From assembly GCF_963678635.1 (NCBI RefSeq), contig NC_087071.1, forward strand, positions 12,537,088-12,601,087: a DNA stretch of 64,000 nucleotides, in the 5' to 3' direction. Made by a program: the position numbers and the translations under genes. The stretch comes from Symsagittifera roscoffensis. Its lineage: Eukaryota > Xenacoelomorpha > Acoela > Convolutidae. Positions 29,337-42,124 of this stretch are shown in pieces. Position 1 is the stretch's first letter; each line of letters begins with the position of its first letter. Below the pieces are notes generated by a model, which was not told where the DNA came from, did not search any database, and worked only from the letters and a program-made list of their open reading frames with translations.

Positions 29337-32183
29337 ATTTTAAATTGCTCCATTGTAAGTTGATGATTTTTTTCCAGGCGCCATTTTGAAGAGCAGAGTT
29401 TTAATTAGGTAAGGGCAAAAGGTTTCAATGTTGGACTCAAAACAACGCTTTTTTCAAAGTTGTCTTAAACAGTACGACGCCAAACTCTGCTCATAGTTTT
29501 CGGGACTCTGCAACAAATGATTACATTTTATAAAAACTATGTGATTTTATAAACTATGTGAATTACATTTTATTATAACGATTGTTGAGATTGGAAGCGC
29601 ACGAACTAAAGTCAGGCTGTGTTATTAAACCCAGCTTCATGTGGCATCAAACATTCATCGGAAACATCGACTGAAACTATTAAAATTTGGTATTTTAAAT
29701 GCGTGTTTCTGACATTAGGTTGACGGAAAACAAAAATTTTGAAGACAAAACTTGCTTAGAACTATTAGAAGTACTACTGTGGTGTAGTTTATTTGTACAA
29801 TTATGGCCAAAAATTTTACGCAAAAACGAACTTTTTAGGGCTGTTTATTCAATCAAAAACTCAGCTACAACTGCCAGTTCATTGGCTGATAAAACAGAAG
29901 TGTATAATTTTTGCAATTTTGTGTAAGTAAAAATATTTTCAGTTGAAAGCCATAAATGTATTTTTTTTTAATATAAATTACCAGTTTCTTGTTTAAAACA
30001 GTTTTAAGAATTTGTGCATACGGTTTGGTTGTTACATTCCTCTGACACTTTTTGGGCCATATAAGAGGCTCGTTTTGTTATAGCTTTGATAGCAATTAAA
30101 ATGGCAGTTCAAGCGTATCTTTTTATTGTCTAAAAAATCAGAAAAGATATTTGCAAATTCGATTGCGCCATGTGGATTATGCTTAAGTTCTAATGAATTT
30201 TTGTCTCATTATTTTTTGCCTACTATGAATCCATTAAAAAAGTTTTTAATTTCTAGTTTTGATGTCCAGGTAATTTAAATCAGCACTGTATTGGGTCATT
30301 GAAATCAATACACGGTCTAAAATTGACACAAAAAATTAATATCTCGACAATATCTTTTTAAAATTTCATTATACTCATTTTGTCCATTAACTTCGGGGCT
30401 CGCTTGGGTTTAAGTTTTACCAAATTTTATGTTTAAGACTGTCCTTTTTTTATACTAATTTTTAAATTTGTCCTTTTAACTACTATGACAGGCGGTGAAC
30501 TATGTATTCAAGTTGGTGTATTTAAAAGACAATCGGAGTTTCTATGATTTGTTGTCTCCTAACTAATCAACATTTTTCCTCCATGAAAGAGAACCAGTAA
30601 GAGGTGTTCCTAGATTAGGCAAAAACTGCCATTATAGTGTCCCCGACGCAGTGAAATTAGCGAATTGTAATTTATACCTGCGAGTGAATTCAAGGTATCA
30701 GACGGGGCGTTGGATTTTGTATATATAGTTTATACACGGTGTGTCACAGAAAATCATGTTCTTATTTATAAAATGTTTTATGCTGCTTATTGCCATTGCA
30801 AATATCATCGGAAAAATCCTAATGATTCTGGTGTTTGTGTCGTGATCTCGAAGTTCTATTCCTATAGTTTCTGCCCAGATTGTAAGAAATTTGCATAGGA
30901 TCGCCATGATTTTCTTGCTGAAAATGTCAAAGATTTCTTATTAAGTCTTTCAGATTTTGAATAAAATAATTTATTTGCCTAACAAATGTTTGTAGTGTAA
31001 TTTTCCTGGTCAGTTTAATAGTTTGCGGCTATTTTGACTTCCCCTACTTGTGCAAACTTTTGCTTAGGGTATATTTGATCACAATCTCTGGTTGTTTTGA
31101 AAACTGGCATGCCAATTAACTGAGTTATTCCAACCATTTTGGGTCCCTGTAAAATTTTTTTTTAGAAAAAAATAACAATTCAATGCATAGGAAGAAGAGA
31201 AGAGAGAAACCGGTGTGAAATTTGTTTCCAGGCCCGTAGTTTTCTTAACATTTATTTTTTTGGTGGCATCCATCAATCTGAAGTTAATTTAAAAAAATGC
31301 CGAAGGTGATATAAATTCTCAATCTTTCATTCTTTTTCTGTATCATTAAGTGGGTCTTATTTTAAGGGGCATCAAGTTGATTTACCATTTTCAGTTCAGC
31401 TACTTGCAAAAATTAGCAGGAAGTATTACAATAATTTTTCTCAACGATTTTAAACCAGTTGTCGCTGCTTATCTTATCTTATTTTTGTAACAGCTTTGGC
31501 AATATGCACCTTGATCAATGTCAAAGATTTTTTCAAAAACTCAAAACTCAACGTCATTGAATTTATTGAGTTTAAATTTTAAAAGTTTTGGTATCAATTT
31601 AATAATATAATTGTTACTTTTTGGTCATGATAAAATCTTGGCATACTTTTCCTCTGTCTTTGAAAAAAGTTTTCTTTGTTTTATTATTTCATTTTTAAAT
31701 TAAAGCTCATTAATATTTAAGATAATAGCGTATGTGCGAGCAAAAAGGAGCTCGAGGGCTCCGTAATTCTAAAAAGTAAGAGTTTTTCAGTCCAAACTGG
31801 CCTTTGTACCTCTTTTTTAAATTCTTTCTCTTTTTATCTATGATTCTTGTTTTGAGAATGTGTTTTAAAACGTATTGAGAATATGTGAAAACTACAATTG
31901 AAAAACAAGATTACAAAATAAAAATTGTGCTAAAAATTTAAAAATCCCATGCATTGAGTTTAAATTATTCTGCGAGCTGTTTTGCAAACCGTTTTTTATC
32001 AGTTATTCATTGCTTTTTGATTGTGTGTGAAAAGACTAAAAATCCGAAATTGACCCCTTTTCAGATAAGCCGATGAGGGCTTTAGAAATAAACTGGTCAA
32101 AGAAAGTAGAAACTGTAGAAAGGGTATGAGCAATAATGAACAATAAAATAGTTGAATAATTCACTCCGCCACTTAAAAACTCA
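29337..32183. other. Intronic, no recognisable gene
   Basis: AT-rich. At 30698-30907 both strands are open for about 60 codons around TACACGGTGTGTCACAG, which may be a small repeat end. No splice-flanked coding exon seen. Confidence 0.45.
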
Positions 32184-32594
32184 AAAGACTTCACGTTTAT
32201 CAGAGAAACTGAATGTTTCGACTATACTAAAAGGCCAACTATACATTTTTTGATTGCAAAAATGACGAAGTAACTGAAAAAGTTGTCCTTTTTTGTCCTT
32301 TTTTGTCATGTTAATAAAAACTAAAAAGATAAGAATTTGCCATCTCATATCGTAATTGACAAAAGCAATTGACCTATTTCAAATCGATTTGGAACGCAAT
32401 AGTCCGCTGCTTAAGCGCGTTATAAAAACGCATTATATCGCACGTTGATTTTCCCCAATTTTTCAAACTAGCAAACTTCATACCAATATAACTTTACGAT
32501 AAACAATCGGAGGCATTTTTTTTCTACTCAAGTTCCAAACAAAAAGTCAAAATTTGATGAAAAAAGGACCAGAGCAAAAAACAATACTAATTTT
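32184..32594 (-). mobile_element. Helentron/HINE-like element, old copy
   Basis: Order of blocks is kept (TTTATCAGAGAAACTGAATG.. end, AAATCGATTTGGAACGCAAT, TATATCGCACGTTGATTTTC), with many substitutions and a decayed hairpin. Confidence 0.6.
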
Positions 32595-35500
32595 TTTTCG
32601 AAAGTCTGAAAAAAAAAATGAAGTTTTTCCCATAATTTGCTCATAATTTTTTTTAAACTTTCAAATCTACCACTCCTTATTAATTGTTTTATTTTGTTCT
32701 ACTTTTTGTAAAATTCTCCAATAATCCATTGACTTAGGATTATTAAGAAAACACACAAGGAAAAGTAAATATATGTGTTTTTTCAAACAACATTTAGACA
32801 AAAAAAAATAAATAACAACTTTCTAAGAAATCCGTTAATTTTTTAGTTTTCATTCGCTACAGAAAATGCTTTAGTAAAAATTACTTCTTTTACTCAATGA
32901 TTGCCTGCTGTAGGTAGAATCACATCCGAGTTAGTTAAAAAAAGTCTTTCAAGCATGAAGACTTCCACTGAATTTTTAAAAAAAAGAAACAAAGAATTGC
33001 TAGTTTCTTGTTCATTTTTAACATTCATGGATTTTTGCTACGAGGTTATTTTAATTTTTGATATCAAAAAAATATAACTTTGACACCTCCATAAAAAATC
33101 AAATCTTCAAAGTTAACCAATGGATATAGCGCATAGTTGTGCTTGGGCTATTTATAATTCCCAGGGTGCTTTTTCAGCTGTAGTTGTCAGGAATGGCGGG
33201 TATAAATGAACAAAAAGGAAATGACTTCTGGCTTAATGGATTTGTTTTCCTTGAATGCTAATTGCTTTTATGAATCATTAATCACTTCAAAATCAAATCA
33301 ATAACATAAGGGATACTTTCAATTGGCCTCTCTCAATTGAAATCTAATTTTTTGGCTCAAAATGTTTCATGAAAAGTCATGAGCGATGTAAAAAGCGACG
33401 TAAAAAACTAGCAGGTAGATTTGCTAACTTTCTTACAAAAGTAAAATATTTGATTATCTGATTACCCAGATAGACCACGATACATAAAAACTCCTTTCAT
33501 ACAAATTCATGCAAAAATTGCTCATCATACTGCTCAAAAAATTTAAAAACTTGAAATGAAAAAATCTATTTTGATCAATGCCATGTTCAAAGAAACAATT
33601 TCTCTGACAAAATAATTTGCGAACTGTTTTTTTCTTAAATCTTTGAAGTATAGACCAGATTGCTTTTAAAAAATTTGGCCAAAATTAAAAAGTAACAGTT
33701 GCATTTTTGTTTTCGAGTAACACTTAACGCGCTAAGCTAGATGGAAAATATTTTACAGCAATTTATCTCCAGTGTAATTGCCGCTTAAATTGTAGCTTTC
33801 CCTTTTTTGATCAACTTTTAGTTCCTGTTTTTTCGGACTTAAAACAAAATTGTAAATCAAATTCAGAAAAAAGTTTTTCTTTATTGAATTACTGTAGTCA
33901 TACACTTTTCAAGTACGAAAAAAAATAATTATCAGGAAAACCTAATAGTCGAAGCTAATTTATATCAATTGACAATTCTATTGACTGATTATAACTTGCA
34001 TTAAAAATTGTTTCAAAATTTGTACATACTCTTAGCGCGTAGGGTCAACATGATTGGTTGAGCGGTGAACTGATTTTACAACTATCGAGAAAGCGTATGG
34101 CGCAGTACAACTGTACCGAATAAAACAAATGTTGAACAGTTGTAACATGTTCAAAACTTTGTTTGGAGAATCCAGGAACATACAGAGACAAAACTATGCG
34201 CCTATCCAGTGCACAGTTTGGCCTCGTAATGTTTTCCGAAAACTGTTTTACTTACCCTAAATTACTGTGAAGTAATTGAAATCAAATAGCCGGATGTCAA
34301 AAAGAAAAGACTAACCATTTTAATTTCTGCCGCTTGTTAAACGAACAAAAGTATACCAATTCGGCGTCGTAAAACTGTCTGAACAATCTAATTAAATTGT
34401 CAAATCATCTTTCAGAATCAGAGCTCAAAATTTTCAAAAATTATCAATGTGGAGAATTTTTTCAATTCGTTTTTGTTGTACTTCGGCACTGCTGAATACC
34501 CCCAAACTTTTTATAAAAAGGTCAGATGAGAAATAATAATTTTCCCTAGAAAACAAAAAAGGGCTAGATTATCTTTATAAAAATCAATTCAAATTAGAAG
34601 CCTCTTTTGGATACGGGGCTGTAATGTTATATTGTATTTCTTTACAGATCAATATTGGTCTGAATAGTCAGAGTTTTAGAACAGTTTTCTTCACATTGAG
34701 GCAAAAAATTTTCAATCGTTTTTCTTAATTTCCGAATCACGGCCAATAGAGTTATCACCTTTTACGCGAGTCTTTTTTGGCAAAAATGACTAGAAAAAAA
34801 ACACCCAACGCTATTGTTTTTCCCCTCTCCAAATGTTTTAAACCATTACCACAGCATCGTTGCTAAATCAGTAACAAATCTAAAATTTTGGCTCCCGAGG
34901 GAACAAGAGAAATTAGCTGTCTAATTTTTACGGCGATTTTTACGCGAGTACATACAATTTTGTTGTCTATACAATCAAAGTTCAAACTATATGCACAACT
35001 TTTTTGGGTCAGTTGAACCATGAAAATCAAGTCGGTTTCTATTTTTAAATAAAGTTGCAGACTTCTGCATAAAAGCAGTCTAAGAACTCCTCAAAGACCA
35101 ACTGCAATGTATTTTAGCCTAAATCGGCTCTTTTCAAATAAGCGTTTTGGTCATTTTGTTTGATGTATTTTAGTTATTTGTAGAAGTAGTAGATTTACTG
35201 GCTAATCTTTTCAACGCAATTCGGATTTTAGAATTAATAGAGAGTATAAAAATAGAATCAAAAAGCCAAAAAAGGACGTATTTTGCAAAGCTCGTTAATC
35301 TTTTTCATGGTCAGTGTTACTAATGCCTTGCTGATATCATGAACCAAAAATGTTTATTGTAGAAAATTAATCATAAGGGGCGCATCCGATTTTCGAATAT
35401 TATTCTTTGAAAAAAAAAGAGTTATAAAAAAAGTTTATTACATGAAAAAGAGACAGTATACAGATTGGAATCGGCAAGTTTGAAAGCATAATCGATTATA

Positions 35501-36240
35501 TCAGTCGGAGCTGTTATGATCACTTTACAACAACAGATTCGTTTGTTTTACGACAACTGGAACAATTTTCACAACATCGATCGGGAATTTTATACTTAAA
35601 CTTATTTTTTCCCAGAGAACTAGTGTTTAAAAAGTGTAAACTTTTTTTTACAAAAACTTGAAAGTTGATTTTTTATGAAAAACCATCAAAATGGTTGCTC
35701 TTAATGGTTCCAATTGAATTCCTCCTCCTTGAACTGAATTTAACAGGGACCTTCGTCTAGAAAAGTTGGCTTTTAATCCATGCAACCTCCAATTTGCCAT
35801 GGAAAATGATACAGAGTAAAATAATCTATTCAACCAAAAAATCGCCGTCGGTAATTTGAATTACTTACAAGGTTGAATTTTCAAGTCATTCGAGCGCGAA
35901 AATTTCGCCTGAATTGTTTGAAATGGAATAATTTGCGCTTTTTTCTTTTGATTGGGGAAATATAAGAGACATTTTCACCGAAACCTCCTGTAGAATTATG
36001 ACATTTTTATGCATGGAAAATTTTTTAAAACCCTCATATTGTTACGATAAGCTATTTTTTTGAATATGTTCTAAAAGTCTTTAAATTTGTTCCAAAATAT
36101 AAGTGAAATCCACAGAATGCACAGTTTGGCTTCTTAATGGAACAAAAAACAAGCTTTCAAATTTCAAAAGTTTGGTATGTAACAAAACATAATTACATTT
36201 TTTAAAGCGTTGATGAATTATAACGGATCCAAACATTTAT
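32595..36240. other. Intronic, no recognisable gene
   Basis: 3.6 kb of AT-rich sequence with homopolymers. No feature could be supported. Confidence 0.45.
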
Positions 36241-36360
36241 TAGCTCATAGGTTGCTGGTTCGAGACCCACCATGATCCGTGATTTTTAATTGAGTCGACG
36301 ATCAGGGGAGGAAAAGAAGCAACCGCAGGTGTTCGAACCCCTAACCGTTCGTTTAGTACT
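36241..36360. repeat. Pair of tRNA-like B boxes (SINE or tRNA relic)
   Basis: GGTTCGAGACC on the plus strand at 36257-36267 and, 65 bp on, GGGTTCGAACAC on the minus strand (36342-36330). Two opposed pol III B-box-like motifs without a full tRNA fold. Confidence 0.35.
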
Positions 36361-36397
36361 ATTTTACGAAATCCAGTTTCGGCCGATATACTAAGAA

Positions 36398-36650
36398 AAA
36401 TTTCTAAAGACGCCATTGGCGCTAAGGCCGGTTAATTTTGAGGGTGGTGCGTGGTGAAAAATACGAGTTTTTTGGCGAAACTTTCCAAAGTGGACAAAAA
36501 ATGGCATTTTTGGCCCGTGCTTTGAAAACGCGTCAGCAAAACTTTAGGAATACAGGATGTTTTAGTAGTGCTTTCAGCATCCTCAGAAAATCAATTTGGT
36601 CAGGTTTAAATAAACGAAAGACGGCAAACGAATTTTTTCAATTTTTTTTT
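36398..36650 (+). mobile_element. hAT-type MITE, partial copy
   Basis: Same orientation as 59818-60186. It shares GGCGCTAAGGCCGG/TTAATTTTGAGGG and the TCAATTTGGTCAGG-type block. Both ends are eroded. Confidence 0.55.
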
Positions 36651-38413
36651 TAATTCTGATGTCGCTGGTCTCCTGGTATGCTTTGCAGCCTAGAGAAAAA
36701 ACGAGAAGAAAAAGTTTGATCATCATTTTATCGTTTGATCGTCTTCTTACAGTCGAGTCGCTCTTCTTAAAAATCCGAACAAAGCTCGTCCGTTTGTTAT
36801 TTTTCCAAGTGGAATTTATTCAAATTCAAAATTGTCCATTAGTTTGGTTTGAATGGGCGCGGCAAACTAAATGGAACTAAATCCCATAAAATAAGCCCAA
36901 ATAAGTTTTCGATTATGTTATTTAAAGTGTCAAATTTAGTAGGCTTTGAACAGCTTGGAAAGTTCAAATGTTGTTGTTTTATTTGGGTTAAACTTTATGT
37001 TAAACTTACTTGTAACATTGAGCTTAGAACTACAATATGGCATGTTTTTGATTTTGTTTTGAAGACAAGACTTGATTTACAACCGGATTTTCGCCCATAT
37101 TGCAATAAGTATGACGCCCAATTTGTATCAAATGACTTTCCGGTCATATTAAACATATATTTTTTATCTGGCCAGTAAATTAATTAGACACCCCGTCCGG
37201 GCGGTCGCATCTTTGATCAAAAGAGAAGGTTGACCATGGAAAAAATTGAGCTTGTTATTGATGGGATTTCCGATGGATAATTGAACTAAAAATAACAAGG
37301 AGCAAAATAACATAGAAAAAATTGCAAAAAAATTCCGACCATTGTTATTTTTACTGCAAAAAAAAAGAGTAAAAAATAACAAGAAATAGATATTTTCCCC
37401 AAAAAAAAAGGAAAATTCAATCAAATGTTTCAAATTTTTTACGCTAAAAGATTGATTTGATCTGCGGCCTAGAATATTCCTATAGAATAAATAATAATGA
37501 GCAATTACTTACAACAACAGTTACGACCTAATTTCAAAAAGGGTAGAGAAAGTCTCGGTATTCAAACACCTTTTTAAACTCTTTTCAAGAATTTGAATAA
37601 CGACCAAAACGTAGTTGATATTTGATCCAAAGTTTCTTATAATTTCTATTCTTGGCAGACGGAAAAAAAACATTGTTTCAAAGATTCCTGAAATTTCGTA
37701 TCCACAGTATAACTCATCCTATTGGTTATTGATCCATTTCGATTAGGAAATCAATTTAATTCTAACTTGGATATTATGATTCTATATTGTTTTAATTTTA
37801 GTTTTTCAATTAGTGCGAATATAAGTATTTTACAATTAGTGCTAATCAAGTTTAATTGAATTGAAATATTAGAGTGTGGAGAACCCTATTTTGGTAAATC
37901 AACGGTATTACCATTCTTGGCAGATAGAATTAGTTAGTTGTATCAAAAATTTCCTATGGTCTGGTATTCATTTTAAGAGTCATCCTCAATATAGAATCCG
38001 CGGTGGCTTCTTTATTCAGACCATATAATCCGATCGAAATAATGGTTCTGGAAAACAATTTATATCCTAATTAAATTATTCACACTAAAAAATCAAATTT
38101 ATAAAAATTATATTTTACGTGCAATATGTCTTGGTAAAATTTAGTGGTTTGCTCTTTGGTAATGTTCTGAAAAATGTTGGCGCGCTTTGAAGATTTTTCA
38201 TTGATATTAGAAGATCAATTGAGGTCTTTATTGTAGTTCAGTATTATATCGCACTCCAAAATTCTCCGAATTGAATTGAGGCAAACTATTTGGTTTTTTC
38301 CCTAATGACTCAATGCTTAACACTTACCAGTTTATTTGTGTTGCTTGCGTTGAAAAACAAAAAATTAAAAACTTATAATTTGCCAAAAATTTCTTTGCCA
38401 AGTTATTTGAGAC
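36651..38413. other. Intronic, no recognisable gene
   Basis: Several ~70-110 codon frames exist on both strands, but none shows a domain or splice-site support. Confidence 0.45.
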
Positions 38414-38790
38414 CATTTACACGTCAATCTGAACATTCAGGGCTTTGCCTTCAATGAAAATCAATCTTGTTTTTCCGTCTTTCGAAAAAAGTGACGGAAT
38501 ATTTGTTTCCGGGAGCATTTTTGGGTAGTTTTTCGATATTAAATTAGGCTTTTTTAGTGAGTTTTTATAGAATCTGAAAGATATATATTTATATTTTTGG
38601 CTCAAATAAAAAAAATTAACCTGTGATAATTTGTAAGGGTTTTATGGAGATTCAAAAATAGCTAATTTGGCCAGTTAGCGACAGTTAACGCGCAATTTTT
38701 TTTTCCATTAACGCGTAAGCGGCAAAAAAAATCACGTTAACAAAACAGTCCATAGTGAATTACGGTGGGCTATTTGTCCTAATTATTTCT
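38414..38790 (+). mobile_element. Helentron/HINE-like tail-to-head junction
   Basis: The 3' end of one copy (AATCTGAACATTCAGGGC..AATCTTGTT, to 38471) is followed without linker by the 5' end of another (TTTCCGTCTTTCGAAAAAAG, GTGACGGAATATTTGTTTCC). The second copy runs to about 38790, where it is truncated. Confidence 0.65.
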
Positions 38791-38869
38791 TTTTGTTTGA
38801 TCATCATTGAAAAAAGTTTGATCATCATTGAAAAAAGTGAAACCTTTTCGTAGACGTTATTGTCCGAGT

Positions 38870-39600
38870 CGAGCTGCTTATTTTATGTTCCGACCATCTC
38901 GCCCAAAAATTGGTATTTTTCGATCACTTCAACAAAGTTCGGTGTTTTTCGACCTCACTCCAACAACATTCGTTTTTTTGACCGTGCTCGACCGAAGCAC
39001 ATGTACTCGACCGTGCTCGACCCAAGCAAGATATGTTTCGACCAAGCTCGACCGACAAAAAAGTGATCGACCGTGCTCAACTTAAGCAAGATATTTTCGA
39101 GTGTGTTTCGACTTTCAAACAACATCAGTTATCCAAATTTATACGTTATAATTTATACTTTTCGGGTGAAATCTTTTGATGCTTTTCTAGTAGAATGAAA
39201 AAACCTATTTGCAACTTAAATGCTTCGTAGAATTGAGTTATTTGCAACTTAAATGTATTTTGAGCTTTCTTTTCCATCTTTTGGAATAATGTTTTGCAAT
39301 GTGGTTCGAAAACTTTCCATAACATGTATGTTGATATTTGAAAGAAAAATTTCTTTTTGACTCCAATTACCGCGTGACAATCTGCATATTTCGACCGTGC
39401 TCAAAGTATGCTTTGACCGTGCTCGGCCGTGCTCGAAAAATGTTTTGACCGTACTCGGGTTCCGTTTCGAATTTATGCTCAACCTAAACCCCTGTCTCGA
39501 CTATTCTTTTTCGGTCGAGCACTGATATGTGCTCGAATTTGAAAGTTGAAACATACGGTGAGCAGTCGGTAGGAAGTCGAAACATTCAGGGCGTTGCCCA
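38870..39600. repeat. Dispersed CGACCGTGCTCGACC-type repeats, with a Helentron-like 3' end
   Basis: About ten degenerate copies of GACCGTGCTCGAC in two clusters, 38875-39110 and 39390-39530. The region closes with GTCGAAACATTCAGGGCGTT at 39575, a Helentron-like 3' end. GC-richer than its surroundings. No coding evidence, although two frames are open by repetition. Confidence 0.6.
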
Positions 39601-40960
39601 AATATGATTATTCTTGTTCGTTATGGATCTACATCATGGAAAAAGCAAGAACTAATTTGAAATAGGGTTGAACTGTCGTAATTGCATGGCATGAATATAT
39701 GACATGGAATGAAAATACAGTAGGCTGAATGACGTAAGCTACATCGGATTTTTTTTCTTTCAATTCTACTTCGATCTGTTTGTCTAAGAAACTAATGAAC
39801 ACGAACAACAAAGGTGAAGCTTTTGCTTGAAATGAAAGTGATAAAAATGATTAATCAATTCTCCTGACTGATTCTCCTGACTGGTAAAATTGCTGTATAA
39901 AACAGTCTTTTTGAGTTAACTATTGTCTCAATGTTTCCCTAAGAAACAAAAGTTTTAAATGGAAAGCGAAAAAAAAACAAACGCTTGGAAAAGAGCAATT
40001 TTGGTTAGAACAGTTTGATGAAGTGAGCCGAAATGTTCCAAAACTAAGCCGCTGGTTTGCAAAAATTAGTTAATTATGACTGATTAACAAAAAATCATTC
40101 ACCTTTGACTGTTAACAGTTATCACCGCTTCGGATACTTTTTTTTCTATTACTAGCTTCCTTTTCTGATTATTAGCACAATTTGTGCTAGCTTCTTTTGA
40201 AAATAGGAAAAATTACTAAATATGACTTACTGATGCAATGGAACTTCTGAATGAATTACCGTGAATCACAATAACTCAGTTAGTTTTCAGTTTTCTGCTG
40301 ATTTCAAAATTGTCAACTAAAATTGAAAGTTGATATGGCTAAAGATAGCAAAAAAAGCAAAAAAAAATTAGTAGTGAATTTGAGTAGATTATAAATTATA
40401 AGGCCAGTTTGAATCACAAATAGTACAAGTGGAAAAGCAACATTTTAAAAATTTATTTCAGCCAGTTTCGGGGCTGAGCTGCATAACCAGAGAATTCGAA
40501 ACAAGGAGAATGCTTGTATGAAACTAAGCATGTCGAGCATTTTTTACTGGTCTACGAAGTTTTACTGTTAACGAAAATTTTCTACTAATCTACAAAAAAC
40601 TCGAAGAAAAAAATTTGTTAACTAACATCCACCCCATTATGTACCCAGTCAAAAGTTTTCGTCCCGGTAGATAAAAACTCGCGACGATTACACATGCACC
40701 AAAACCCCATGTTTTGCATTAGACGGAGAGATAGGTTATAAAAATCATTTTTTTGTCGGAAATCTTCTTATGCACAACTTCAGATTTGTGACAGGAGGAA
40801 AATCACTGAAAAAAAAAAACAAAAACCACACGGATTGTTTGGGTGAAAACAGAAATTTAATTTTTTGTTTCTATGTGGTGAGATAACTTAAATTTTTCAC
40901 TCACTGATTTTGGACAAAAAATTCATTAACTCTTGCAAAAGACAAAAATAAAAAGCTGAA
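39601..40960. other. Intronic, no recognisable gene
   Basis: AT-rich. Around 40250-40290 there may be one more weak exon-2-like relic; otherwise nothing. Confidence 0.4.
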
Positions 40961-40979
40961 CACAAATGAAACAAAAAAT

Positions 40980-41905
40980 ATGAACTAGTTTGAAGAGCTG
41001 GCTGATACAGTTTTTTGTCAGTGATATAAACACATAGAGTTCGCAACAAAAACTATCAGTCTTTTGCTGATGATAAAAAATTATTCATAATAGTTACATT
41101 AAACAAAAAAAACTTGAATATATTTTTTTATTAATCAACTTGATTACTTGATACATTATAAATTCGTTATGAATCACATATATTCAAATTTACAAAAAAC
41201 AAGGGTTCCATGTTCCATTATACCGTTTAAAGGTTGGAGAAAATAAAAATTGAGCTTCGTTTTTTATTTTTAATTCGAGTAGTTGAAACAGTGAAATTTC
41301 AGCATGGATCATTTGGATTTCAAATTATAAAACAGCAAACGTTTTGAATAATAGTAAAGATTTAAAAATCCAGTTTAGGTTATTTTCACCAATTCAAACA
41401 GCTGATTTAGTGTAATTACACTATGAATCACATTTGGTTCAAATTATAAATGGTTATGCATAAGTTTAAACTTAACAAAGTTTTAAAATTTGTTTTTATC
41501 AATTATTTAGCTGATATAGCTTTAGTGTCAATATGGATTGCATTGAGTTCAAAATGTTAATAGTTTACGTGAAATGATATTTAAAATCTTTACAGATTTA
41601 GCTTTTGTTAACAATTCGAGCAGATGATCCCATGTAATCACATTATGAATCACCTATGGCTCAATTTATAAATAGTTATGCTACATAATTTATAAATAGG
41701 TATTTTTAAAACTAATGAAATATGAGTATTTTTTCTCACCAATTTGATAAATTGTTTCAGTGTAGAATTTTTGGCTGAATTGTATATAGTTCACGTTATT
41801 ATGATTTATTTACGTGTAAGATAACAAAAAAATTTACCAGTTTTTATTTACCAATTTGAGTTGATACTGTGTAATTACAGTATGAATTACAATAACAGTA
41901 GTGAT
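40980..41905 (-). repeat. Tandem array of degenerate copies of the receptor exon-2 3' end
   Basis: Seven or eight units spaced 85-149 bp. On the minus strand each carries a block like GTGATTCATAGTGTAATTAC..CAGCTGTTTGAATTG, which aligns with the last ~17 codons of the exon at 41937-42124 (..VINTDITLYQLLEL). Block ends lie at about 41852, 41740, 41612, 41500, 41390, 41271, 41136 and (weak) 40987. Units ending at 41852, 41740 and 41390 are followed by GTAAAT, GTGAGA and GTGAAA, so a donor-like site is kept; others have lost it or carry stops. No clear acceptor precedes them. Confidence 0.7.
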
Positions 41906-41936
41906 GATTTTGTTGAAAAAAAATTTTGTTCCTTAC

Positions 41937-42124
41937 CAACTCGAGTAGCTGATATAATGTAATATCAGTGTTAATCACAAATGGCTGCGACTGGTTCTGA
42001 TTCGGAATTGCCCTTCTGCTGTACCCGTTGAGTAGTTTATGTTCCAGGTAGAAACTGGCATTAGTCACTGCTGTCTTGGGAAGGGGCAGGATCTCGCCGT
42101 AGCTCTCCGGCACTGGGTTGATGC
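41937..42124 (-). CDS. Cys-loop (nAChR-like) receptor, N-terminal ligand-binding-domain exon
   Basis: A 188-nt exon (2 nt + 62 codons): acceptor CTGTTCCAG before 42124, donor TTG|GTAAGG after 41937. It encodes ..NASFYLEHKLLNGYSRRAIP.. and ..FVINTDITLYQLLEL. This matches the mature N-terminus of nicotinic receptor subunits: amphipathic helix 'LL..Y....P', then the first beta strand 'v.v...l.l.ql..l'. GC content is far above the flanks. It ends in phase 0 and joins the 45-nt exon 15.3 kb away. It enters in phase 1, so exon 1 (signal peptide) must end with one codon base; it was not found. The four exons together give about 140 residues of one extracellular domain. Confidence 0.85.

Noticed and set aside
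30698..30907. Overlapping frames on both strands
   Set aside because: Open frames of this size occur often here; no domain, splice sites or repeat partner found.
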